Origin: Akkermansiaceae bacterium UBA2381
GTDB lineage: Bacteria > Verrucomicrobiota > Verrucomicrobiia > Verrucomicrobiales > DEV007
Reading direction: 5' to 3'
Assembly: GCA_002344215.1 (NCBI GenBank)
Contig: DDSV01000018.1
Coordinates: 146,234-210,233, forward strand
Length of the DNA: 64,000 bases
The position numbers and the translations under genes are program-made. Each line of letters opens with the position of its first letter. The stretch's first letter is position 1. The notes under the pieces are model-generated. The model made no database searches. It saw only the letters and a list, made by a program, of their open reading frames with translations, and was not told the DNA's origin. Shown piece by piece: positions 43,098-50,856 of the stretch.

Positions 43098-43689
43098 TTC
43101 TGCAAAAATGATTCCGGCTATGAAGCGATCACGAAGACAAACCTTGCTTTGGTTCGCTTTCCTACAATTGTTCTGCTTCGAGTCGTCGGATTGCAGGGGG
43201 CAACAACCCGATCCTATTTCAGCTGGTGCAGACGACTCGGCAAATTGGGCAAGAGCATTCCATCGATTCACGCCCGATGGATATCTTATATTGTTATTTA
43301 CTCCCCGCGAGAAAAACAAGTGGAAGCTCACTGTATTTCCCGGCCGTGTTGAGCTTTGGGTTTCCTACCGCAGATCAGATGCAGGTACCTACCACTTTAA
43401 GATCCTGGACGACGCAAACACAGATAACGGATTGCGACGAATCGTCGAAACCTTGATCTCAAAACAGATCGAATTTGAAATCAGAGGCACCGAAAAACCG
43501 GGGAGCGATTCTAAGCAAATTGTATCAATTTCCGACGATGAGTGGATCCGTATGCTCAGTAAAACCGCGGAGCAGAACAAGGCGAGTCACTCAAGCCCTG
43601 ACCGCTCCGAGTCGAAATTGCTTTTCTAATTCGTCAGATCATCTCACAATCAACCAGCGTTTCCCGTCAGGGCTGAGTGCTCTCTAACG
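43098..43689 (+). mobile_element. Integron-like gene cassette 1 (putative)
   Basis: Bounded by AACGTT at 43094-43099 and at 43686-43691, cutting after the G as in integron recombination. It holds one small gene of lower GC content than its neighbours and a short 3' non-coding stretch after the stop, the place of an attC site. R'/R'' boxes are only loosely matched, and no integrase is present in the window. Confidence 0.3.
43108..43629 (+). CDS. Hypothetical secreted protein (cassette-like gene 1)
   Basis: A 173-residue protein from the ATG at 43108 (43120 is an alternative). It begins with basic residues and a hydrophobic stretch (LLWFAFLQLFCFESSDC), consistent with a signal peptide, then a small domain of unknown fold (FHRFTPDGYLILLFTPREKN, VELWVSYRRSDAGTYHFKIL). 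GC content is clearly lower than in the flanking genes. It has no recognisable family. Location between two AACGTT motifs suggests that it was acquired as a cassette. Confidence 0.6.
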   Translation: MIPAMKRSRRQTLLWFAFLQLFCFESSDCRGQQPDPISAGADDSANWARAFHRFTPDGYLILLFTPREKNKWKLTVFPGRVELWVSYRRSDAGTYHFKILDDANTDNGLRRIVETLISKQIEFEIRGTEKPGSDSKQIVSISDDEWIRMLSKTAEQNKASHSSPDRSESKLLF

Positions 43690-44070
43690 TTCGGTTTAAA
43701 GATCAATGAGCTTCAATGAAGTGGTCGTCTTTGCAGTTCTGGTGACCATCGGATTTTTCTCTGGCATCCTATTTGGATATCGAGCGGCAACTCGAGGTTT
43801 CAGACTCGCAACAGGGCTTGTTTCAGCACTTTCATTTGGGATTTTGGTTCCCCTTCTGATCCTGTTCCTCTTTGCAATTCGCGAAGTGTCCCCGCGATCT
43901 ACCGGAGTCATGGACTCTCTTTTAGCTGCATTTGGGGGCACCATCTTTTACGGTATCGGAACCTCCTTGGTCACTGGCCCATCCGCACTCCTAGCGTGCT
44001 GGATCACATTCAACGCGACACGTGACTAATGAGACGAACCCACACTCAGGTTCAAGAGTGAAGTGCAACG
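43690..44070 (+). mobile_element. Integron-like gene cassette 2 (putative)
   Basis: Bounded by AACGTT at 43686-43691 and 44067-44072. After the stop it has CTAATG, an internal hairpin CACTC/GAGTG (44042-44060), and the right box CAACGTTAGGG, which fits GTTRRRY except at the last base and resembles an attC end. It carries one small membrane-protein gene. Confidence 0.35.
43706..44029 (+). CDS. Hypothetical small membrane protein (cassette-like gene 2)
   Basis: A 107-residue protein with about three hydrophobic helices (VVVFAVLVTIGFFSGILFG, ATGLVSALSFGILVPLLILFLF, and FGGTIFYGIGTSLV). No conserved motif is recognised. It starts 15 bases after the AACGTT junction of the first cassette and has lower GC content than the surroundings. 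Short genes of unknown function with membrane or secreted character are typical integron cassette cargo. Confidence 0.6.
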   Translation: MSFNEVVVFAVLVTIGFFSGILFGYRAATRGFRLATGLVSALSFGILVPLLILFLFAIREVSPRSTGVMDSLLAAFGGTIFYGIGTSLVTGPSALLACWITFNATRD

Positions 44071-44157
44071 TTAGGGCTCTATCTCAAAGATCTCTTCCGG
44101 CGTGCAGTATTCATGTCGTTTTGGGGAACCGGCACCCTCGTGGTGCGGTCCACACCC

Positions 44158-44874
44158 TCACCGCCAAACCAACACCGGCACAATCCAGCTCACCGCGACA
44201 TCACACGAGGCCGGTCGAAAGATCCCCGAACCCGGACCGCGTGGATCGTCCTCGCCCCAGTAGAGATCGATCTGACTGCGGAAGAGTCCGCCTCCGGTGT
44301 CGCCGACCTCGTAGCGGATGCCCCCGAACTGGTTGTACATCTGCGGGTCGAGGATCCAGGTCTTTGTTCCTTTTCCGAAGAGCGGATTCCCGCGATGCAC
44401 CGCGATGGAAGTGCGATCGATGAGGGTGTTGCCCCGGTTGCCGAGAATACGCGAGTGCAGACCCCCATCGTAGGCGAGGTAGGGCAGGCCGCCGACCGGT
44501 TCGGCGAGACGACCGAAACCCTCGACGTAGGTCGTTCGCGCAAAGTCATTCTCAAACTTCCGGCTTCGCAGATCGCGTCGGGCATCCGCCTTGACGTTGA
44601 ATCCGCGTTCCGCGGTGAATCCACTCTCGCGTGGAGTGTAGTAGACGGTGCAGAAAAAGTAGTGGGTCTCGGGCAGGGAATCGAAGGTTTCGTAGAGGTT
44701 CCGCAGCACTTCGGTAAAGGGCCTGATTCCCTCCGCCGCGACGGCCCGGGGAGGGATCACGGCGGCAAACTCTTCGGGTGATTGGTAGAGTCCCTCTTTC
44801 GCCAAAGGCGTGGCAAGAATCTCCTGCCAGGTCACTTTCGGGGTGCTTGCCTCTACTACGGTTGTGAGCCGCAT
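44158..44874 (-). CDS. 3D/MltA-like domain protein
   Basis: About 238 residues from the ATG at 44874; the open frame extends back to 45000 inside namZ, so the true start is uncertain. The C-terminal part has the 3D-domain pattern YEVGDTGGGLFRSQIDLYWG, with aspartates typical of MltA-type lytic transglycosylases and related wall proteins, followed by SGIFRPASCDVAVSWIVPV. The middle (LPETHYFFCTVYYTPRESGF) resembles substrate-binding parts of such enzymes only loosely. It lies directly downstream of namZ on the same strand, which also suggests a wall-related role. Confidence 0.55.
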   Translation of the reverse strand: MRLTTVVEASTPKVTWQEILATPLAKEGLYQSPEEFAAVIPPRAVAAEGIRPFTEVLRNLYETFDSLPETHYFFCTVYYTPRESGFTAERGFNVKADARRDLRSRKFENDFARTTYVEGFGRLAEPVGGLPYLAYDGGLHSRILGNRGNTLIDRTSIAVHRGNPLFGKGTKTWILDPQMYNQFGGIRYEVGDTGGGLFRSQIDLYWGEDDPRGPGSGIFRPASCDVAVSWIVPVLVWR

Positions 44875-44899
44875 CACCGCGAGGCCCACGGCAGACAAC

Positions 44900-46000
44900 C
44901 TACCCAATCGCTGAAAAGATCTCCTCAAGAGGACGTCCGCAGAGAATCTCAATGGGCAGCTTTTCGTACTCATATTCATAGGGAGGCTGTTTCCAGGCAA
45001 ACTGGTCCGGGTAGAGATTTCGGATCAACTGCAGAATCTCCAATCCGCTTCGATAGGGGAGAAGCTGGTCGCGATCGGTGACATGCAACTGACAGCCGTG
45101 ACAGACCTGACCCGCATATTTCTGGAAACCGGGTTCAAAGGCGACCTCGCGGAACAAGGCACCGGGAAGCGCGAGGGTGTTCAGCTCCGACGCGAGATTG
45201 TATCCATTGATCCAGGGAGCCCCGAAAAATTCGAAGGGACGGGTCGTGCCGCGTCCCTCGGATAGATTGGTGCCTTCAAGCAGACACATTCCCGGATAGA
45301 CAAGCGCCGTCTCGACGGTGGGCATGTTAGGAGAGGGCATCAGCCAGGGCAGCCCGGTCTCATCGAAATAGTGCCCGCGTTCCCATCCCTCCATCGGGAG
45401 GACTTCGAGATCAATGTCAGGAAAAAGCTCCTGCTGAAAGAGGCGGGCCAGTTCGCCGATGGTTTTCCCATGCCGGACCTGGAGGGGGTGGAGTCCGACA
45501 AAGGAAAGGTGGTCCGGTCGCTGCGGATCGCCCTCGACCGTGACTCCGTTGAGCGGGTTGGGGCGGTCCGCCACGACCACGGTGAGGCCATGTCGCTGCG
45601 CCGCCTTGAGGCAGAGCAGCATCGTCCAGATGAAGGTGTAGTAGCGCGCCCCGACATCCACGAGATCGATAAATATCACCTCGAGACCCTCAAGCATTTC
45701 CGGCGTCGGTTCGCGGTGTTCCCCGTAGAGACTGTGAACCGGAATCCCAAGCCGTGGATGACGGTAGCCGGTCCACTCAACCATGTTGTCCTGCGTCGTC
45801 GTTTCAAAACCATGCTGCGGTCCGAAGAGGGCGCTAAACCGAATCAGGCCATCGGCCGACATTTTTTCGAGATGGGCAAGGGTCGGTCGCAGCGAGCCAT
45901 CGACCGAGGCCCCGTGGAGGAGCGCTCCGACCCGCTTTCCGGATAGACGTCGGGGCCAGAGAGTTTCGAGTCGATCGACCGGCAGAATGACACGACTCAT
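44900..46000 (-). CDS. namZ: Exo-beta-N-acetylmuramidase NamZ-like (DUF1343)
   Basis: A 366-residue enzyme of the DUF1343 family, shown in Bacillus and Tannerella relatives to release terminal N-acetylmuramic acid from peptidoglycan fragments. Recognisable stretches: SALFGPQHGFETTTQDNM, IPVHSLYGEHREPTPEML, IDLVDVGARYYTFIWTM, ADRPNPLNGVTVEG, and LLEGTNLSEGRGTTRPFEFFG. There is no obvious signal peptide at this start, so it may act in the cytoplasm. The start overlaps the OmpH/Skp stop by four bases, so the two are cotranscribed. Confidence 0.9.
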   Translation of the reverse strand: MSRVILPVDRLETLWPRRLSGKRVGALLHGASVDGSLRPTLAHLEKMSADGLIRFSALFGPQHGFETTTQDNMVEWTGYRHPRLGIPVHSLYGEHREPTPEMLEGLEVIFIDLVDVGARYYTFIWTMLLCLKAAQRHGLTVVVADRPNPLNGVTVEGDPQRPDHLSFVGLHPLQVRHGKTIGELARLFQQELFPDIDLEVLPMEGWERGHYFDETGLPWLMPSPNMPTVETALVYPGMCLLEGTNLSEGRGTTRPFEFFGAPWINGYNLASELNTLALPGALFREVAFEPGFQKYAGQVCHGCQLHVTDRDQLLPYRSGLEILQLIRNLYPDQFAWKQPPYEYEYEKLPIEILCGRPLEEIFSAIG

Positions 46001-46572
46001 GGTTTGTCCTGCTTTTCCTTCGCGGCAGCCGCGGCCTGCTCCTTGATAAAGGTGATCACCTCCTCCGTGATGTCGACGCCTCCGGGAACGTGGAGGACCT
46101 GGGGTAGTCCATTCGTATAGTTGGAGGAGTGGTTGAGGATGAGGGCGAAGCGTCCGTCCTGATTGAACAACTCGATGGAGGTCTGAATCTCTTTCAGGAT
46201 CCCGCTCTTCGCCGCGCGGAAACGTTCCTCGAGGTCACGGGTTCCGGTGGTTTGGAGGGTGGCGATGACCTTTTCCGCCTCGTTGGCCGCCTCCAGCTCC
46301 TTCGCGGCTTCGTCCCGGTTCCCGGCACGGATCAATTCCTGATGGCGTTGAAGGATCTCCTTGAGGAGGTCGGACTTCTCCTTGAAGGCATTCCGGGAGG
46401 CTTCACGGGTCTTGGTCAGTTCCTCCGTCGCCGTGGCGGTGCGCGGATGTTCGGCGAAGACTTTCTCCAGATCGACCACGGCGATGGCCGGAGGCTCCGC
46501 GAGCAGGACGCCGGTCAGTGAGAAAAATCCCAATAGAGCCGGCAGGAAGGATTTCACCATGGAAGATTTCAT
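45997..46572 (-). CDS. OmpH/Skp family periplasmic chaperone
   Basis: A 191-residue protein beginning MKSSMVKSFLPALLGFFSLT with a signal peptide ending near LLAEP. The OmpH pattern IAVVDLEKVFAEHPRTATATEEL is followed by a long charged coiled coil and the closing FALILNHSSNY. Skp-type chaperones hold outer-membrane proteins during transit through the periplasm. It overlaps namZ by four bases. A second ATG (46560) is possible. Divergent from the cytochrome gene, with a 16-base palindrome between them. Confidence 0.85.
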   Translation of the reverse strand: MKSSMVKSFLPALLGFFSLTGVLLAEPPAIAVVDLEKVFAEHPRTATATEELTKTREASRNAFKEKSDLLKEILQRHQELIRAGNRDEAAKELEAANEAEKVIATLQTTGTRDLEERFRAAKSGILKEIQTSIELFNQDGRFALILNHSSNYTNGLPQVLHVPGGVDITEEVITFIKEQAAAAAKEKQDKP

Positions 46573-46610
46573 GCCATGAATCGGGACCGGTGGCAAAACC
46601 TTTCGACGGG

Positions 46611-46626
46611 GAATCCCCGGGGATTC
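46611..46626. promoter_or_regulatory. 16-base perfect palindrome between divergent genes
   Basis: GAATCCCCGGGGATTC is exactly self-complementary. It is 38 bases upstream of the OmpH/Skp start and 47 upstream of the cytochrome start, a suitable position for an operator shared by both. No cognate regulator is suggested by the window. Confidence 0.4.
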
Positions 46627-46673
46627 GAAGCAACATTGCGATCGGGTGGATAGGGGCTATCGTATGGACTCGA

Positions 46674-47096
46674 ATGAAAGCCCCCTTCATCCTTGGTCTC
46701 GCCCTCGTTGTTCTCGCAGTCTTCCCGCTCACCGGGTCGGCTCAGGAGACGGCAAAAATCTCGTTCAATGACACGATCAAGCCCATCCTCCGGGAGAAGT
46801 GCGCCCACTGTCACAATGTCGAGACGCTGCCTGACCGGTTCAGTGTTGAATCGGCCGAGCTCGCTTTTGTCAAAACCAAAGCTGGCCAGGCGATCATTGT
46901 TCCGGGCAAGCCGGACGAGAGCCTTTTGGTGATGGCGCTTGAGTCCCCGAAGCTTCACGAAAAGGCGATGCCTATGGTAGGCCCGGGTCCGAATGTCGAT
47001 GAAATCAAACTGATCCGCCAGTGGATCACCGAAGGGGCGGAGTGGCCCAAAGGTCCTGCCGGAAAGATTGAGCCGCTCTTTAAGGCGAAGGAATAG
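46674..47096 (+). CDS. Planctomycete-type cytochrome c domain protein
   Basis: A 140-residue secreted protein. The signal peptide ends near LTGSAQ. The single haem site CAHCH sits in FNDTIKPILREKCAHCHN, the typical opening of the planctomycete-type cytochrome c (PSC1-like) domain, with later motifs IIVPGKPDESLLVMALESP and IRQWITEGAEWP. In larger family members this domain is fused to other modules; here it stands alone. The start ATG at 46674 is chosen because it opens the signal peptide. Its electron partner is unknown. Confidence 0.88.
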   Translation: MKAPFILGLALVVLAVFPLTGSAQETAKISFNDTIKPILREKCAHCHNVETLPDRFSVESAELAFVKTKAGQAIIVPGKPDESLLVMALESPKLHEKAMPMVGPGPNVDEIKLIRQWITEGAEWPKGPAGKIEPLFKAKE

Positions 47097-47121
47097 CCCG
47101 TTGAGTTGCTGACTCTTTTTA

Positions 47122-47592
47122 ATGAAAACCCCCTTTCAATCGACCTTCTCTCTTCTGATTCCCGCGCTGTTTCTCGCCGCTTGCAAGGCCACCGGGGTGG
47201 AAGAGGCGGCGTCGGTGACCTCCGCGGTTCCTGCCGCGGTACCGGTGGCGGATTTTCCCGAGTTGGGTCTGATGAGAACCGACCATGTCTTCACCGGGAA
47301 GGTGTCGTGGTACAGCGTCAAAACCAACGGCGGCAGCCGCACCGCGAGCGGTGAAAAGCTGACAGATTCGGGGGCGACGGCGGCGCATCCGTCCCTGCCC
47401 TTCGGCACGATGGTGGAGGTCACGAACCTCGCGAATGAAAAGACCGCGATTCTGAGGATCACCGACCGTGGACCCTATACCCACGGGCGTGTCCTCGACG
47501 TGGCCATCGGCGCCGCCAAAGACCTGGATTTTGTGGGGCGCGGAGTCGCGGAATGCCGCGTCCAGGTCCTGCGCCCGCTCGGGTCGGAGTAA
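47122..47592 (+). CDS. rlpA: RlpA-like lipoprotein with double-psi beta-barrel
   Basis: A 156-residue lipoprotein; the lipobox is FLAAC (Cys near residue 21). The barrel domain has VSWYSVKTNGGSRTASGEKL, AAHPSLPFGTMVEVTNL and RITDRGPYTHGRVLDVA, the usual RlpA motifs with the catalytic-type Asp in TDRGP. RlpA enzymes cleave glycan strands lacking stem peptides at the septum. A SPOR domain, usual at the C-terminus in Proteobacteria, is absent. It follows the cytochrome gene by 25 bases. Confidence 0.9.
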   Translation: MKTPFQSTFSLLIPALFLAACKATGVEEAASVTSAVPAAVPVADFPELGLMRTDHVFTGKVSWYSVKTNGGSRTASGEKLTDSGATAAHPSLPFGTMVEVTNLANEKTAILRITDRGPYTHGRVLDVAIGAAKDLDFVGRGVAECRVQVLRPLGSE

Positions 47593-47680
47593 GCCGGGGA
47601 TCCGGTTTCCCGATGAGAGCGGTCAAATCTTTTCGTAGCCGCCCCAAAAAGAAGGGAGCGCGGATTGCTTACCGGCTACT

Positions 47681-48013
47681 ACCCCGGGAGAAGGTAGCCG
47701 CGATGGGCTCCATCGCGGGTTGGGTGTGGTTGAATCAAGATCGCGCAAGGTAACAGATCGTCGAACCGGCCGCTCGAGGCCGAGCGACCCTACCCCGGGA
47801 AAAGGTAGCCGCGATGGGCTCCATCGCGGGTTGGGTGTGGATGAATCAAGATAGCGCAGGGTAACGGATCGTCGAACCGCTCGCTTGAGGCCGAGCGACC
47901 CTACGCCGGGAAAAGGTAGCCGCGATGGGCTCCATCGCGGGTTGGGTGTGGTTGAATCGAGATCGCGCAGGGTAACAGATCGTCGAACCGCTCACTCGAG
48001 GCCGAGCGAACCT
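47681..48013. repeat. Three 111-base tandem repeats with paired GTAG hairpins
   Basis: Units begin at 47681, 47792 and 47903. Each has a plus-strand GTAG followed directly by a 9-bp stem (CCGCGATGG/CCATCGCGG, loop GCT; copy 1 at 47694-47718), and near its end a minus-strand GTAG hairpin (CGCTCG/CGAGCG, GTAG as CTAC at 47790-47793). They fill the 467-base gap between convergent rlpA and the DUF4404 gene. No coding capacity is evident even though 111 is divisible by three. Confidence 0.85.
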
Positions 48014-48059
48014 ACCTTTTCGCTGGGCCGAAAATGGCTGCCGCTCTTTCTAAAACGCT

Positions 48060-48374
48060 CTAGATCCCGAAGGCGGCTAGAGAATTGGAGACCCGCCCGA
48101 TTGCGAGGACGACGGAAGGATGTTCCTCCTCCCAGTGGGAGATGCTATCTTTGAGATCCTCCCACTTGCCGGAAAGACCGCGGTGGGCCTCCTCGTCTGA
48201 AGTGGCGAGAGTTCCGGCGGTTTCCCTGACGATTCCTTTGACCCGGTCCGATTCGGGATGCCGGTCGATTTCGTCAATGGAGGCCTCCAGCGTGGCAAGG
48301 GCTTCCCTGGCTTCGTCGTCGAGGCCGTTGATGGCGATCAGGGCCTGGCGGATTTCTTCAATTTCCTTGTGCAT
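48060..48374 (-). CDS. DUF4404-like small helical protein
   Basis: A 104-residue acidic protein with a predicted helical N-terminal half (EEIRQALIAINGLDDEAREALATLEASI) and a conserved C-terminal part (SISHWEEEHPSVVLAIGRVSNSLAAFGI) that matches the DUF4404 pattern. No enzymatic motif. It lies 18 bases upstream-side of the cytochrome gene in the same orientation but transcribed after it. Function unknown. Confidence 0.75.
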   Translation of the reverse strand: MHKEIEEIRQALIAINGLDDEAREALATLEASIDEIDRHPESDRVKGIVRETAGTLATSDEEAHRGLSGKWEDLKDSISHWEEEHPSVVLAIGRVSNSLAAFGI

Positions 48375-48392
48375 GAGATTCGGGGATTGGGT

Positions 48393-48854
48393 TCACTGGA
48401 GGCCGTATCCGGAGAGTCCTCCGCGATAGGCTTCATCGAGAAAGGCGACCAGATCCATCAGCTGCCGGGCGCTCATGTCCACCGTGAGATCCGGCATGAG
48501 CGGCTCGATGCTACCCTTGAGCTCGGCGTTCGTGAGGATCGCACTGTACTGCTGGGTGACCACGTGCTTGGGGTTGGTGATGGCGGTGACAAGATCTCCG
48601 TAGGATTTCACGAAGCGGGCTTCTTTGGCCAGCATGAGTTCGAGCCGGCGGTTACCCTTGGGATCGGCGAGTTCCACATTCGCGACGGTGTGACATTGGA
48701 TACAGTTAAGACTGGTAAAGGCCTGCTTACCCGCCTCGACCTCGCCTCCGGGAAAACGAAAGCTCTTGCCAACGGGATCCGCCGCGTTCAGCCCGAAGGG
48801 ACTGGAAGACACCGTGGCGGAGAGGAGCAAACAGAAAAGGAGGGATTTTTTCAT
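48393..48854 (-). CDS. Secreted monohaem cytochrome c
   Basis: A 153-residue protein with a signal peptide (to about residue 24, LNAAD) and one haem site CIQCH in GKQAFTSLNCIQCHTV. A likely axial methionine is in PLMPDLTVDMSARQLMDLVAFLDEA, the common ending of class I cytochromes. The region between (AKEARFVKSYGDLVTAITNPKHVVTQQY) resembles cytochromes that accompany PVC oxidoreductases. It would act as a periplasmic electron carrier. Confidence 0.88.
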   Translation of the reverse strand: MKKSLLFCLLLSATVSSSPFGLNAADPVGKSFRFPGGEVEAGKQAFTSLNCIQCHTVANVELADPKGNRRLELMLAKEARFVKSYGDLVTAITNPKHVVTQQYSAILTNAELKGSIEPLMPDLTVDMSARQLMDLVAFLDEAYRGGLSGYGLQ

Positions 48855-48941
48855 GAGGTTTTCTTTCAGGACCGGGAAGAGATGATTTACCTCATCATGA
48901 CGGCAAGCAGGCCGTTTGGCGATGCATGAATTGTCTTTTTT

Positions 48942-49574
48942 CTACCTGAGTGATTCAATCCGCGTGATGAGCGTGTGAGCAATTTCGCGTTTCGAGGAGA
49001 GGGGCAGGTTTTCCTGAGAGCCGTTCCGGAAAAAGAGGGTGACCTCGTTCACCTCACGGTCGAAGGCGATATCGGTTCGGCTCACGTCGTTGGCGACGAG
49101 CAGGTCACACTGCTTTCGCTCCAGCTTTTCGACGGCGTGCCGCGCCAGATCGGTGGTCTCGGCAGCGAATCCGACGAGGATTCCCCCGAACCCGAACACG
49201 GAACGGGCGCTCCCCAAAATATCGGGGTTTTTGACCAGTGTCAGGGTGAGGCGGTCCGCCAACTTTTTGATTTTCTCTCCGGCCACCGTCTCGACGCGGT
49301 AGTCGGCGACGGCGGCGCAGAAAACAGCCACGTCGCAACCGGGAATGCACTCCGAGACAGCGTCATACATCTCTTTCGCCGTTTCGACACGGATCAGGGT
49401 CGCCCCTTCCGGAGCAGATATCACCACGGGTCCGGAAAGCAGAGTGACTTGATGGCCCGCCTCAAGAGCCGCCTCGGCGATGGCATATCCCATTTTCCCG
49501 GAGGAGCGGTTCGAAAGGTAGCGAACCGGATCGATCGGCTCGCGGGTCGGACCGGCGGTGATGAGAAAATGCAT
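48942..49574 (-). CDS. coaB: Phosphopantothenoylcysteine synthetase (stand-alone CoaB)
   Basis: A 210-residue enzyme that joins cysteine to phosphopantothenate on the way to coenzyme A. It matches the C-terminal half of bifunctional CoaBC: LITAGPTREPIDPVRYLSNRSSGKMGYAIAEAA at the start, AAVADYRVE (with the dimer-lid Lys region after it), and ANDVSRTDIAFDREVNEVTLFF. The N-terminal decarboxylase domain is encoded by a separate gene 12 bases upstream. Separate genes are found in some PVC bacteria. Confidence 0.92.
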   Translation of the reverse strand: MHFLITAGPTREPIDPVRYLSNRSSGKMGYAIAEAALEAGHQVTLLSGPVVISAPEGATLIRVETAKEMYDAVSECIPGCDVAVFCAAVADYRVETVAGEKIKKLADRLTLTLVKNPDILGSARSVFGFGGILVGFAAETTDLARHAVEKLERKQCDLLVANDVSRTDIAFDREVNEVTLFFRNGSQENLPLSSKREIAHTLITRIESLR

Positions 49575-49586
49575 GGTCCCGGATTC

Positions 49587-50147
49587 TCAGGAGGCGTTTC
49601 CGAGAAGGCGCTCGATTTCCTCCTCAATTCCCTCGACCGGCCAGAGGCGTCCGATGCCCTCGTAGCCGCAGGCGAGCATGCCCTCTTCGGGGCCGATGAA
49701 CGTGACCCCGCGGGCTTTCAGCGTTTCGACATTGCCGCGGGTGGCGGGGTGTTGCCACATTTTCCCGTTCATGGCCGGGGCGATGAGAACCGGAGCGAGG
49801 GTCGCGAGATAGATCGCCCCGAGGCTGTCGTCGGCGATGCCGTGGGCAAAGCGGGCAATCACGTTGGCGGTGGCGGGAGCGATCACAAGAAGGTCCGCCT
49901 TGTCCGCGAGTTCAATATGACCGGGGTGCCAGCTCTGTTTTTCATCATAGAGGTTCCCCGTCACCGGCTGGCGGGAGAGAACCTGCATCGTCAGGGGAGT
50001 GATAAACTCCTGAGCGTCGCGGGTCATCACGACATGGACTTCGTGGCCGCGTTTTTTCAGCCGACTCACCAGATCGGCGGCCTTGTAGGCGGCGATCGAA
50101 CCGGTAACGCCGAGAACGATGGTTTTCCCTGTCGATGAATCAGACAC
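49587..50147 (-). CDS. coaC: Phosphopantothenoylcysteine decarboxylase (stand-alone CoaC)
   Basis: A 186-residue flavoprotein starting with GTG at 50147. Motifs: VLGVTGSIAAYKAADLVSRL (FMN binding), active-site His in SWHPGHIELAD, APATANVIARFAHGIADD, and the PxMNxxMW motif as APAMNGKMW. The catalytic Cys of the substrate flap is in GMLACGYEGIGRL. It overlaps the gmk stop by eight bases and precedes coaB by 12, so the enzyme pair is cotranscribed. Confidence 0.92.
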   Translation of the reverse strand: MSDSSTGKTIVLGVTGSIAAYKAADLVSRLKKRGHEVHVVMTRDAQEFITPLTMQVLSRQPVTGNLYDEKQSWHPGHIELADKADLLVIAPATANVIARFAHGIADDSLGAIYLATLAPVLIAPAMNGKMWQHPATRGNVETLKARGVTFIGPEEGMLACGYEGIGRLWPVEGIEEEIERLLGNAS

Positions 50148-50784
50148 CCGGAAAGGTCGTTTCACCCGGGCCGTTGCGCAAGCGGCTTGAGCGGCAGCGT
50201 TCGCTGATGAGGATGGACCGGAAGGTGGCGAAATCGGTCTCCCGGTCACTGCTGACGAAGGTGTAGCGGTACTCGGGCCAATGCCGCGTTTCCTCATGAG
50301 CATTTAAAAGGCGCAGTGCCTTTTGTTGTTCCGTCTCCGTCCCGCGGGCCTGAAGGCGATTCTGTAACTCACGGTCGCTGGGCAGAAGAATAAAAATGTC
50401 GACATGCGCCTCCCGAATGAGCGGGTCATTCACCGCGCGCACATAGGCAGCTCCCTGCACATCGAGATCGAGAAGGACATCCCGTCCCGCTTCGATATGA
50501 CTGAGGACCTCGCTTTTGAGTGTCCCGTAGAGATTGCCGTGGACCTCGGCGTGTTCGAGAAATTCTCCCTGGGCGACACCGGCTTCGAATTCGGATCGCT
50601 CGAGGAAATAGTAATCCACCCCGTCCACTTCACCCTCGCGGGGTTTTCGGGTCGTTGCCGAGATGGCATAGACCGCCGCCTGGTCGCTTTCAGAAAAACG
50701 CCGGCAGAGGGTAGTCTTGCCGGATCCGGAAGGACCCGAGACCACACACAAGATTCCCCGTCGCTGAAGTGCCAGATCGCTCAT
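50140..50784 (-). CDS. gmk: Guanylate kinase
   Basis: A 214-residue enzyme converting GMP to GDP. Walker A is SGPSGSGKTT, the GMP-binding motif follows in SATTRKPREGEVDGVDYYFLE, and the LID is in LQARGTETEQQKALRLLNA. The start MSDLALQRRG at 50784 is chosen over an upstream ATG that adds nine residues. The order yicC-gmk-coaC-coaB is like that of many bacteria, but rpoZ, usually between gmk and coaBC, is absent. Confidence 0.94.
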   Translation of the reverse strand: MSDLALQRRGILCVVSGPSGSGKTTLCRRFSESDQAAVYAISATTRKPREGEVDGVDYYFLERSEFEAGVAQGEFLEHAEVHGNLYGTLKSEVLSHIEAGRDVLLDLDVQGAAYVRAVNDPLIREAHVDIFILLPSDRELQNRLQARGTETEQQKALRLLNAHEETRHWPEYRYTFVSSDRETDFATFRSILISERCRSSRLRNGPGETTFPGV

Positions 50785-50856
50785 TTCCTGAAAGTCCCCC
50801 AAGCGGCGCACGAGTCAACAGGGTTAAGGCACCCGCTTGACCCTCCCGATTCCGCT

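Noticed and set aside
43003..43107. Upstream start for cassette-like gene 1
   Set aside because: This start would run through the palindrome and T-run and would bury the signal peptide.
47681..48154. Open frames across the 111-base repeats
   Set aside because: Frames are short, composition is not protein-like, and the repeats are made of hairpins.
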